6,609 nt of DNA from an uncultured Caldimicrobium sp. Lineage in GTDB: Bacteria; Desulfobacterota; Thermodesulfobacteria; Thermodesulfobacteriales; Thermodesulfobacteriaceae. Position numbers and translations under genes: made by a program. Location of the stretch: assembly GCA_938091475.1 (NCBI GenBank), contig CALLJI010000104.1:1-6609 (forward strand), written 5' to 3'. Below the pieces are notes generated by a model. That model had not been told where the DNA came from and searched no databases. It saw only the letters and a program-made list of their open reading frames with translations. Below are positions 1-5,996 of this stretch, piece after piece; positions within the stretch are counted from its first letter, which is position 1, and each line of letters starts with the position of its first letter.

Positions 1-1280
1 ATTTGGGGGTCAGAGGAGGTCTTGTGCTGGCAGTAGGAGATGATCCTGGGGCTTATTCCTCTCAAAATGAACAGGATTCTCGCTTTTTTGCAGCCTTTGC
101 TAAAATTCCCTGTTTAGAACCTTATGATGTAGAAAGTGCCAGGGTATACACAAAACTTGCCTTTGAAATTTCTGAAAAACTCTCCTTACCTGTTATGGTC
201 AGGAGTCAAACCAGGCTTCTTCATTGTTATGGCCCTCTCACTTTAGAACCTCCCCTTCCCCAAAAAGAAATTAATCTTTTAAAAGATCCCCTTCATCTGA
301 TAGCCATACCTCGCCATGTCATTCCTCTACACAAAGAACTAAATGCCAAAGAAGCCAAAATCAAAGAACTTATAAATAACTATCCTTTCAATGAAATCAT
401 TCCGGGTAAGGGAAAAGTTGGTATTATAGCTTGTGGACTTGCTTATACCTATGCCCTGGAATTGGGAATGGAACTTCCCATTCTTAAAGTTACAGCCTAT
501 CCAGTAGATGAGGAGCTTTTACTCACTTTTCTTAAGGATTTAGAGGAAGTTATCGTAGTTGAAGAGGGCTATCCCTTTATAGAGAAGCAGATAAAATGTT
601 ACCACTCCCGAGTAAGGGGAAAACTCTCTGGAGATCTTCCTAAGGAAGGGGAGCTTGGGCCAAACCCCTTACTTAAGCTTTTTGGAAAAGAGCCTGCCAC
701 TTTCCCCGAAAATGTTCCCCCAAGGCCACCTACTCTCTGCCCTGGTTGCCCCCACCGAGAGTTCTTCAAAGCCCTCCTTGAAGCAGGTCCCACCTTTGTT
801 GCAGGTGATATTGGGTGTTACACTCTCGGAGCCCTTCCTCCTCTTAATGCCTTAGATACTTGTCTTTGTATGGGAGCAAGCATTAGTAAAGCCATAGGAA
901 TAGCTAAGCAAGGAGTTAAGAGAGTAGCTGCTGTCATTGGTGATTCCACCTTTTGGCATACTGGTATTCCAGCCCTAATTAATGCAGTTTATAACAAAGC
1001 TAACCTCTTGGTGTGCATTTTAGATAATGCAGTAGTGGCAATGACAGGGCATCAACCTACCCCTCATTTGGGCATAACTGCTAAAGGAGAGAAGACAAAA
1101 GTCCTAAGCCTTGTAGAAATTTGCAAGGCTTGCGGAGTGGACTCTGTAGTTGAAATAGATCCCTTTAAAAAAGAAGAGTTAATTTCTGCATTAAAAGCTG
1201 GTCTTGAAAGAGAAGGGGTACATATTGTAATTTCAAAACGCCCCTGTGTATTAATCGCAGGGAAACTGAAAAAAGTTTAG
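1..1280 (+). CDS. iorA: Indolepyruvate ferredoxin oxidoreductase, alpha subunit (5'-partial; lacks C-terminal ferredoxin domain)
   Basis: Large TPP-binding subunit of the enzyme that oxidatively decarboxylates indolepyruvate and other arylpyruvates to arylacetyl-CoA and reduces ferredoxin; cytoplasmic and oxygen-sensitive in known members. The gene is cut by the left window edge, so about 425 C-terminal residues are visible and the TTG at 3-5 is probably an internal Leu codon. Counting from that codon: the family signature GVRGGLV...DDPG..SSQNEQDSR is at 2-27; CPGCPHR at 246-252; the TPP/Mg motif runs from GDS (313-315) to DN (341-342); MTGHQP is at 347-352. Family members normally continue past the conserved PC near the end into a two-cluster 4Fe-4S domain with CxxCxxCxxxC motifs. 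This protein stops about ten residues after PC, and the DNA beyond shows no such motif in any frame. Its TAG overlaps the stop of the opposing ACT gene. The product family is clear; substrate preference is inferred. Confidence 0.93.
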   Translation, partial: LGVRGGLVLAVGDDPGAYSSQNEQDSRFFAAFAKIPCLEPYDVESARVYTKLAFEISEKLSLPVMVRSQTRLLHCYGPLTLEPPLPQKEINLLKDPLHLIAIPRHVIPLHKELNAKEAKIKELINNYPFNEIIPGKGKVGIIACGLAYTYALELGMELPILKVTAYPVDEELLLTFLKDLEEVIVVEEGYPFIEKQIKCYHSRVRGKLSGDLPKEGELGPNPLLKLFGKEPATFPENVPPRPPTLCPGCPHREFFKALLEAGPTFVAGDIGCYTLGALPPLNALDTCLCMGASISKAIGIAKQGVKRVAAVIGDSTFWHTGIPALINAVYNKANLLVCILDNAVVAMTGHQPTPHLGITAKGEKTKVLSLVEICKACGVDSVVEIDPFKKEELISALKAGLEREGVHIVISKRPCVLIAGKLKKV

Positions 1281-1708
1281 AGATTTTCTAAGGTTTTGCT
1301 ATCAAGGAGTTTTACCCCTGCCTCTTTTAGAAGATCAATAGTTTTATCCAAATTGTTTGTTCTTATCACCACTAAAGCTTCTTCTCCACTCTTTTCCACA
1401 AAGGCGTAAACATATTCTACATTGATATCCTTTTCATATAAGATTTTCAGAATCTCGGCTAAGCCACCTGGTCTATCCTTCACAGCCACCCCTATCACAT
1501 TAGTAATCTTGGCTGTAAATCCAGCCTCATCAAGTACCCGCTTTGCCTCTTCAGGATTATTGACTATCATTCTCAGGATACCGAAATCAGAGGTGTCTGC
1601 AATGGATAAGGCGCGAATATTAATATTGGCTTGAGCCAAAGTGTTTAAAACCTCGTATAAACGCCCTTTTTTGTTTTCTAAAAACACAGAGAGTTGTTTT
1701 ATCTTCAT
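1277..1708 (-). CDS. Tandem ACT-domain protein (copy B, downstream of paaK copy B)
   Basis: A 143-residue protein built from two ACT domains, roughly residues 3-65 and 70-140. It has the ligand-site type motifs ENKKGRL near the N-terminus and KDRPGGL at the start of domain 2, plus DFGILR in domain 1. Free-standing double-ACT proteins of this kind are commonly encoded beside phenylacetate-CoA ligase and are thought to bind amino acids; the ligand here is unknown. No enzyme domain is present. I chose ATG at 1708 because a GGGGGTGA ribosome site (1714-1721) lies 5 nt upstream. The longer GTG start at 1717 would sit inside that site, and the paralogue at 3061-3495 aligns with the shorter form. 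It is the last gene of the minus-strand operon, 21 nt after paaK copy B. Its TAA overlaps the iorA stop on the other strand. Confidence 0.88.
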   Translation of the reverse strand: MKIKQLSVFLENKKGRLYEVLNTLAQANINIRALSIADTSDFGILRMIVNNPEEAKRVLDEAGFTAKITNVIGVAVKDRPGGLAEILKILYEKDINVEYVYAFVEKSGEEALVVIRTNNLDKTIDLLKEAGVKLLDSKTLENL

Positions 1709-1713
1709 CCTTC

Positions 1714-1721
1714 TCACCCCC
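1714..1721 (-). promoter_or_regulatory. Ribosome binding site of ACT copy B (decides the start)
   Basis: On the minus strand GGGGGTGA matches the extended Shine-Dalgarno consensus GGAGGTGA at 7 of 8 positions and lies 5 nt before ATG at 1708. It overlaps the alternative GTG codon (1717-1715), which argues against that start. The same element precedes the paralogue at 3495. Confidence 0.7.
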
Positions 1722-1729
1722 TCTTTTCT

Positions 1730-3034
1730 TTATGCTAAACCCCTTTTGTCAATCACTCTTTTGGCTTTTCCTTCACTTCTTGGCAAGCTCTTAGGTTCAA
1801 CTAAGGTCACCTTAATCCTGATTCCTATGGTTTCTTCTAAGTGCTTTTCCAGTTTTCTCCTGAGATTTTCAATTTCCTTTACCTCATCTGAAAAGGTTTC
1901 TTTAGACATTTCTACTTGCACTTCAATTTCATCCAAATGGTGTGGTCTGGTAAGTATGATTTGATAATGTGGCTCTACTCCTTGCACTTCAAGGAGGGCT
2001 TTTTCAATTTGATAGGGAAAGAGCATAACTCCTCTGACTTTGATCATATCATCACTTCTTCCTCGAATTCTTTCAATTCTTAGGGCTATTCTTCCGCAGG
2101 AGCACATCCCTGGCTTAAAAGCTGTAATATCTCTTGTTCTAAAGCGAAGCATAGGAACTCCTTCTTTGGTCAGGGTTGTGAAAACCAGTTCTCCTTCTTC
2201 TCCTTCAGGGAGTGGTTCCCCAGTTTCAGGATCAATAATTTCTGGGTAAAAATGGTCTTCCCAGATGTGTAAACCATCTTGTGCCATACATTCATGGGCA
2301 ACACCTGGCCCGATAATTTCTGTAAGCCCATATACATTATGAGCTTGCAAACCAAATCTATTTTCAATCTCTTTCCTCATCTCCTCTGTCCACATCTCTG
2401 CACCAAAACTTCCAGCCCTAAGTTTCAACTTTGAGGGATCAATACCCATTTCATCCCTGGCATACTCAGCTAAATATAGGGCATAAGAGGGAGTGCAGCA
2501 AAGCACCGTTGTACCAAAATCCTTCATAAGTTCGATTTGTCTTCTCGTATTGCCTGCTGAGGCAGGCACAATGGTAGCTCCTATGGCTAATGCACCGTAG
2601 TGAAAACCTAAACCACCCGTAAAAAGCCCATATCCATAGGCAATCTGAATTATGTCTTCCCTGGTGACACCTATAGCTACTAAGGAGCGAGCCATAACCT
2701 CTTTCCAAACCTCTATATCCCTTAAAGTATAACCCATTACTACAGGTTTCCCGGTGGTTCCACTTGAAGAGTGTATTTCAACTATTTCTGACAAATCACG
2801 AGCAAACATTCCAAAAGGATAAACTTCCCTTAAATCGGCTTTACTGGTAAAGGGTATATATCTTATATCCTCAAGCTTTTGGATATCCTCAGGCTTTATG
2901 CCCTTTTCATCAAATCTTTTCCGATAAAAGGGCACCCTCTCATAGGCATACTTAACTATCTTTTTTAATCTCTCCAATTGAAGCTCTCTTAATTTCTCCC
3001 TGGGCATCGTTTCTACTTCTTTATTCCAATACAT
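1730..3034 (-). CDS. paaK: Phenylacetate-CoA ligase family protein (copy B)
   Basis: AMP-forming ligase of the adenylating superfamily that activates phenylacetate or another arylacetate with ATP and CoA; cytoplasmic. The 434 residues are the normal full length. The ATP-binding loop SSSGTTGKP is at 89-97, YGLTE at 235-239 with the family-typical GPGVAHEC at 242-249, RTRD at 299-302, a CxCGR motif at 311-315, and the hinge region [11 protein letters not shown] at 325-335. The small C-terminal domain of the PaaK type follows, ending with EGKAKRV, which carries the conserved Lys expected for catalysis. ATG at 3034 is preceded by GGAGG (3043-3047) at 8-nt spacing. It lies 26 nt after ACT copy A and 21 nt before ACT copy B. 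It is a diverged paralogue of the ligase at 3514-4815, about 40-50% identical by eye. With iorAB nearby, it may process arylacetates from aromatic amino acids; the exact substrate is not readable. Confidence 0.93.
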   Translation of the reverse strand: MYWNKEVETMPREKLRELQLERLKKIVKYAYERVPFYRKRFDEKGIKPEDIQKLEDIRYIPFTSKADLREVYPFGMFARDLSEIVEIHSSSGTTGKPVVMGYTLRDIEVWKEVMARSLVAIGVTREDIIQIAYGYGLFTGGLGFHYGALAIGATIVPASAGNTRRQIELMKDFGTTVLCCTPSYALYLAEYARDEMGIDPSKLKLRAGSFGAEMWTEEMRKEIENRFGLQAHNVYGLTEIIGPGVAHECMAQDGLHIWEDHFYPEIIDPETGEPLPEGEEGELVFTTLTKEGVPMLRFRTRDITAFKPGMCSCGRIALRIERIRGRSDDMIKVRGVMLFPYQIEKALLEVQGVEPHYQIILTRPHHLDEIEVQVEMSKETFSDEVKEIENLRRKLEKHLEETIGIRIKVTLVEPKSLPRSEGKAKRVIDKRGLA

Positions 3035-3042
3035 ATCTAAAA

Positions 3043-3047
3043 CCTCC
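3043..3047 (-). promoter_or_regulatory. Ribosome binding site of paaK copy B
   Basis: Minus-strand GGAGG, 8 nt before ATG at 3034, lies in the 26-nt gap after ACT copy A. It supports this start and shows the ligase has its own translation initiation within the polycistron. Confidence 0.75.
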
Positions 3048-3060
3048 CTCTCTATAAAAT

Positions 3061-3495
3061 TTATTCTTTTATAAATTCTGAGGGTTTGAGAAAATTAACC
3101 TTCTCATCTTTTAGGGCTTCCCAAGCCCTTTCCAAATCTTCCACCTCAAAAACGAAGTAGGCTTTTTTTCTGGTTTCTGCCACATAAACTAAGGCACTTT
3201 CAATATTGATTCCCTTTGAACTGATGATTTTTACTACTTCGTGTAAACCACCAGGACGATCCTTCAACTCAATACCCAGAGCAGGCAAGAGGGCTACAGT
3301 AAAACCACCCTCTTTGAATTTTTCATAAGCAAGTTTGGGTTTATCCACCAAGAATTTGATCACCCCAAAATCTTTCACACTAACAATAGAAAAACCCAGG
3401 ATATTTATATCATTTTTAGCTAAGACCTCCGTTATTTTTTCCAATTTACCTGGTTTATTTTCAGCAAAGATACTCAAGATTTCCACACAAATCAT
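3061..3495 (-). CDS. Tandem ACT-domain protein (copy A, downstream of paaK copy A)
   Basis: A 144-residue protein of two ACT domains (about 4-66 and 71-140), paralogous to the protein at 1277-1708. Both share [16 protein letters not shown] near the N-terminus, DFG in the first domain, and KDRPGGL followed by the conserved INIE/INVE strand in the second. ACT domains bind small ligands, usually amino acids, at domain interfaces. A role as sensor or modulator of the adjacent ligase pathway is an inference from position. ATG at 3495 has GGGGGTGA (3505-3512) upstream at 9-nt spacing. It begins 18 nt after the stop of paaK copy A and ends 26 nt before paaK copy B. Its gene lies in the same relative place as its paralogue, immediately after a ligase, so gene and neighbour seem to have been duplicated together. 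The ligand cannot be read from sequence. Confidence 0.9.
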   Translation of the reverse strand: MICVEILSIFAENKPGKLEKITEVLAKNDINILGFSIVSVKDFGVIKFLVDKPKLAYEKFKEGGFTVALLPALGIELKDRPGGLHEVVKIISSKGINIESALVYVAETRKKAYFVFEVEDLERAWEALKDEKVNFLKPSEFIKE

Positions 3496-3504
3496 TTTTA
3501 TCTT

Positions 3505-3512
3505 TCACCCCC
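3505..3512 (-). promoter_or_regulatory. Ribosome binding site of ACT copy A
   Basis: Minus-strand GGGGGTGA, 9 nt before ATG at 3495, sits in the 18-nt gap after the paaK copy A stop (3514-3516). It is identical to the element before ACT copy B. Confidence 0.7.
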
Positions 3513-3513
3513 T

Positions 3514-4815
3514 TTAAAGTGTGCGCCTATCAATCACTCGTTTGGCTTTTCCTTCACTCACAGGTAAAGTGCCTGGTTCAACAAGCTCAACCTTAGGTCT
3601 TACTTGAATAACTGCTTTTAATTTCTCTGTAATTTCGTCCCTGAGTTTAAGTAATCGCTCAATTCTGCCATCAAAAAAGTCTCTATCAATTTCTACTTTA
3701 ACGATCATTTCATCCAATCCTTCAAGGATGATTTGATAATTTTGAGCCACCCCTTTAATACCCATAAGCACAGCTTCAATTTGTTGAGGGAATATATTCA
3801 CCCCTCTTACTATAAACATATCATCTGCTCTACCGATAATTCTTGCAATTTTAATATGAGTTCTTCCGCAAGGGCACGGCTCTTCAAAAGCATAGGTTAA
3901 GTCTCTGGTGCGATAACGAATGAGGGGCATAGCAGTTCTATTGAGGGTGGTTAATACCAGTTCCCCTACTTCTCCAGGTTTAACTGGCATACCCGTCTTT
4001 GGATCAATGATTTCCGCTATAAAGGCATCCTCCCAAAGGTGAAGCCCCTTTTTGAACTGACATTCAAAGGCTACTCCTGGACCACCCATCTCTGACAATC
4101 CGTAACAATTATATACATCTACCTTTAACATCTCCTCAATCTTTCTTCGGGTCTCTTCAGAATAGGGCTCTGCTCCCAGATAGGCTCTCTTAAGCTTAAT
4201 GTCTACTCCCGGCTTTAATCCCTTTCCCTGGATCACCGTGGCCACATAGAGGGCATAACTTGGGGTCATATGGACACAAGTTGTGCCAAAGGTTCTCATA
4301 AGCTCAATTTGTCTCTCTGTATTGCCTGGACCAGCTGGAATTACAAGCATTCCCAAAAGCTCAGCCCCATAATGCATAACCAGGGCACCTGTAAAAAGCC
4401 CATAGGTCATTGAATTTTGCAAAATATCTTGACTGGTTGACCCAGTCATCACAAGAGCCCTTGCAATTAGCTCTGCCTGAGCCCAGATGTCCTTTTTACT
4501 AAAAAAAATTGCCTTGGGTTTTCCCGTGGTGCCACTTGAAGTGTGCAGGCGAACTACTTTCTCTAAAGGCTCTGCTAAAAGACCAAAGGGATAATCTACA
4601 AAGAGATCCTCCTTTGTAGTAAAAGGCAACTCTTTCAGATCAGAAAGGGTCTTAATTTTAGATAAGTTTATGCCAGCTTCCTTTAGCTTCTCTCGGTAAA
4701 AGGGAACCTTTTGATAAACCCTCCTTAGAACTGTCTTTAGTTTTTTAAACTGAAGAACTCTTAATTCAGAGGGCGAAAGCTTTTCAATTTTGGGATTGAA
4801 AAACCTTGTTTCCAA
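3514..4815 (-). CDS. paaK: Phenylacetate-CoA ligase family protein (copy A)
   Basis: Second AMP-forming arylacetate-CoA ligase, 433 residues and complete. From the chosen start: TSSGTTGKP at 92-100, YGLSE at 238-242 followed by MGGPGVAFEC, RTRD at 303-306, a CxCGR motif at 315-319, GRADDMFIVRG at 328-338, and the C-terminal EGKAKRV with the conserved Lys. I prefer the TTG start at 4815 because AGGAGG (4825-4830) lies 9 nt upstream. A longer frame opening with TTG at 4833 would place this site inside the coding region. The length then matches its paralogue (434). The gene overlaps the end of iorB by 32 nt, indicating translational coupling. Residues after the ATP loop differ strongly from the paralogue (KPKAIFFS against KPVVMGYT), so the two ligases may differ in substrate, but this is inference. 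Family assignment is secure; phenylacetate itself is not proven. Confidence 0.92.
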   Translation of the reverse strand: METRFFNPKIEKLSPSELRVLQFKKLKTVLRRVYQKVPFYREKLKEAGINLSKIKTLSDLKELPFTTKEDLFVDYPFGLLAEPLEKVVRLHTSSGTTGKPKAIFFSKKDIWAQAELIARALVMTGSTSQDILQNSMTYGLFTGALVMHYGAELLGMLVIPAGPGNTERQIELMRTFGTTCVHMTPSYALYVATVIQGKGLKPGVDIKLKRAYLGAEPYSEETRRKIEEMLKVDVYNCYGLSEMGGPGVAFECQFKKGLHLWEDAFIAEIIDPKTGMPVKPGEVGELVLTTLNRTAMPLIRYRTRDLTYAFEEPCPCGRTHIKIARIIGRADDMFIVRGVNIFPQQIEAVLMGIKGVAQNYQIILEGLDEMIVKVEIDRDFFDGRIERLLKLRDEITEKLKAVIQVRPKVELVEPGTLPVSEGKAKRVIDRRTL

Positions 4816-5383
4816 GAGCTCTACCCTCCTCAAAGGCTCTTAAGTTCACCTCAAGCATCTGCTTGGGAAGAAAATTCTCCAAAACCTCTTTCCATATCTC
4901 TTCAGGAAAGGGAAGTTGAGGAGAAATTATCCCAAGTAAATAAACATTTTCTACTTTACTTGAGCCTAAATTTTTTGCTGCTTCAGATGCCTCAACTTCA
5001 ATCACTCTGTACCCTTTCTTGCGCAAAATCTCAGGTATGTCCTTGGGATACTGGGATGGATCAAGATGTGCCGGAGGAATTTGTTTTTTATTTAAAACAA
5101 TTGTGCCCTTAGGTTTTAACAAATGCAGATATCTCAAAGCTTCCATTTCCTCTAAAGCTAACATTAGATCTCCTTCTCCATCTGGGACAATAGGAGAATG
5201 AACTTTTTCACCAAAACGAATAAAACCAAACACTGTACCTCCTCTTTGAGCCATCCCATGAATTTCACTCTCCTTTACATCATATCCACTTTTAAAAGCA
5301 CACCAAGCAAGAATTCTGCTTGCACTCACAATCCCTTGCCCACCTGTGCCCACTAATATCACATTCATACCCCTCTTTTCCAT
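4784..5383 (-). CDS. iorB: Indolepyruvate ferredoxin oxidoreductase, beta subunit
   Basis: Small subunit of the 2-oxoacid:ferredoxin oxidoreductase, corresponding to the gamma-type domain of pyruvate/oxoacid oxidoreductases; it partners IorA in arylpyruvate oxidation. The protein is about 199 residues, normal for the family. It starts with the hallmark GTGGQG glycine loop near residues 12-17 and SEIHGMAQRGG near 39-49, a conserved subunit/CoA-contact region, with NVYLLG further on. Start choice is uncertain. ATG at 5389 directly abuts GGGGAG (5390-5395), ATG at 5383 has it at 6-nt spacing and is preferred, and ATG at 5368 would also give a family-like N-terminus. It is the first gene of the minus-strand operon and overlaps paaK copy A by 32 nt. 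Unusually, its partner iorA is on the opposite strand about 3.5 kb away, converging on this operon, rather than immediately upstream. Confidence 0.92.
   Translation of the reverse strand: MEKRGMNVILVGTGGQGIVSASRILAWCAFKSGYDVKESEIHGMAQRGGTVFGFIRFGEKVHSPIVPDGEGDLMLALEEMEALRYLHLLKPKGTIVLNKKQIPPAHLDPSQYPKDIPEILRKKGYRVIEVEASEAAKNLGSSKVENVYLLGIISPQLPFPEEIWKEVLENFLPKQMLEVNLRAFEEGRALGNKVFQSQN
4825..4830 (-). promoter_or_regulatory. Ribosome binding site of paaK copy A (decides a TTG start)
   Basis: Minus-strand AGGAGG lies inside the 3' end of iorB, 9 nt before TTG at 4815. No ATG or GTG is suitably spaced, so the rare TTG codon is the best initiator. Confidence 0.7.
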
Positions 5384-5389
5384 CTCCAT

Positions 5390-5395
5390 CTCCCC
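5390..5395 (-). promoter_or_regulatory. Probable ribosome binding site of iorB
   Basis: Minus-strand GGGGAG lies immediately before ATG at 5389 and 6 nt before ATG at 5383. The spacing favours the second ATG, but the first cannot be excluded. Confidence 0.5.
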
Positions 5396-5411
5396 AGAGA
5401 ATTTTTTAGAT

Positions 5412-5439
5412 AAGTTATCATAATTTAAAGATTAGACAA
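5412..5439 (-). promoter_or_regulatory. Candidate iorB-operon promoter region
   Basis: Minus-strand AT-rich stretch upstream of iorB. TATGAT (5417-5422) is a 5/6 match to a -10 box and would put the transcript start near 5410, but no good -35 box is found 17 nt upstream. TTGTCT (5434-5439) is a weak -35 that would pair only with a poor -10. The 11-bp inverted repeat GATAA-N-TTATC (5409-5419) overlaps the -10 and could be an operator or chance. Weak evidence overall. Confidence 0.25.
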
Positions 5440-5481
5440 GTTTTTATAGGGCAGGGCTTGTTTCTGCCTATCTGTTTGTAG

Positions 5482-5501
5482 GGGCACGGCATGCCGTGCC
5501 C
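5482..5501. repeat. Perfect 20-bp palindrome (repeat-field unit)
   Basis: GGGCACGGCATGCCGTGCCC equals its own reverse complement. It is the clearest member of the field and is followed by AAAGAGGTTTTA, a flank shared with the unit at 5749-5772, which has one mismatch in the arm. Confidence 0.9.
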
Positions 5502-5639
5502 AAAGAGGTTTTATAACCCATTTTGGGCAGCCGCCAGGGCTGCCCCTACATTTTGGGCGCCCGCAAGGGGTGCCCCTACAAGATTTTTGATCAAATTATT
5601 GTAGGGGCTGGGCTTGCCCCAGTCCAAATTGTGTTGTAG

Positions 5640-5659
5640 GGGCACGACATGTCGTGCCC
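5640..5659. repeat. Perfect 20-bp palindrome with paired substitutions
   Basis: GGGCACGACATGTCGTGCCC is also a perfect palindrome. Relative to the unit at 5482-5501 it has a G-to-A change in one arm and the matching C-to-T in the other, so pairing is preserved. Confidence 0.9.
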
Positions 5660-5718
5660 AAGAAGTTTTTTCTTATGAGCACGGCACCGCCGTGCCCAAA
5701 AAGGTTTAAAATCTGTAG

Positions 5719-5738
5719 GGGCGGTTCACGAACCGCCC
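5719..5738. repeat. Palindromic unit with unrelated arms
   Basis: GGGCGGTTC, AC, GAACCGCCC: nine-bp perfect arms around a 2-nt centre. The GTAGGGGC-type end is kept while the inner arm sequence differs fully from the CACGGC units, so symmetry is retained without sequence identity. Confidence 0.85.
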
Positions 5739-5844
5739 ACAAAAATTCGTAGGGGCACGGCATGCTGTGCCCAAAGAGGTTTTACCTGTAGGGGCTGGGC
5801 TTGCCCCTGCCTATCTTCTGCGCGTGCTCCGCACATCCGTGCCC

Positions 5845-5889
5845 TTTTATTTTTCAAAAAAATTATAAATTATGTACAGAATAACCTAA
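5845..5889. other. AT-rich gap between the palindrome field and the long inverted repeat
   Basis: A 45-bp AT-rich stretch with T and A runs. No gene, clear promoter or terminator is visible; it simply separates the two repeat structures. Confidence 0.4.
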
Positions 5890-5996
5890 TTGCAGCGAAC
5901 CCCCTTTTTGAGAAAATTTCGTCTAAGCCCTATCATTTCTTGCTTTGAAGGAAATTTTTGGGTTTTTTAAAGGGGGAAATCGGAGGTTCGCTGCAA
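5890..5996. repeat. 107-bp nested inverted repeat next to the CRISPR leader
   Basis: Outer arms TTGCAGCGAACC (5890-5901) and GGTTCGCTGCAA (5985-5996) are perfect 12-bp inverted repeats. Inside them CCCCCTTT (5900-5907) matches AAAGGGGG (5969-5976), and AAAATTTC (5913-5920) matches GAAATTTT (5951-5958), leaving a 30-nt loop. The outer and middle arms share two bases. The nesting suggests a long imperfect hairpin. Candidates are a MITE-like non-autonomous element, a structured RNA, or a terminator of an unseen transcript. I see no clear target-site duplication and no coding frame, so its class is open. Confidence 0.7.

Larger units (their letters stand above)
5447..5844. repeat. Field of about eleven short palindromic GTAGGGGC-type repeats
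   Basis: Dense cluster of related imperfect to perfect palindromes, most carrying GTAGGGGC at one end and GCCC at the other. Units: 5447-5470, 5478-5501, 5525-5549 (inverted), 5555-5579 (inverted), 5601-5625, 5636-5659, 5677-5697, 5715-5738, 5749-5772, 5788-5813, and a degenerate one at about 5820-5844. Several are followed by CCCAAAGAGGTTTTA-like DNA, so that element may be about 36 bp long. Three arm types recur: CACGGCATGCCGTG, CTGGGCTTGCCCC, and single copies such as CGGTTCACGAACCG. Units are GC-rich against an AT-rich background. This resembles REP/MITE-like intergenic palindromes seen in many bacteria. No coding potential is visible, and each unit could fold as a hairpin in DNA or RNA. 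Function is unknown. Confidence 0.85.

Noticed and set aside
655..855. A 66-codon same-strand frame inside iorA
   Set aside because: It overlaps the CPGCPHR region of a clear IorA coding sequence in another frame and resembles nothing known.
1280..1400. A frameshifted continuation of iorA carrying the missing ferredoxin domain
   Set aside because: No Cys-rich CxxCxxC pattern is encoded in any plus-strand frame after the stop; the DNA instead codes the end of the ACT protein on the minus strand.
2040..2249. Open frames antisense to paaK and the ACT genes (also 599-793, 1422-1634, 1641-1964, 3335-3517, 5019-5201)
   Set aside because: They lie fully or largely inside strong, recognisable genes on the other strand, lack family motifs, and have no convincing ribosome sites.
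5482..5501. A rho-independent terminator for the minus-strand or plus-strand transcripts
   Set aside because: The palindrome is GC-rich but is not followed by a proper T run, is one of many similar units, and lies upstream of iorB rather than after a gene.
5447..5844. A second CRISPR array
   Set aside because: Units vary in sequence, orientation and spacing and are nearly perfect palindromes, unlike the regular identical repeats that start at 6075.
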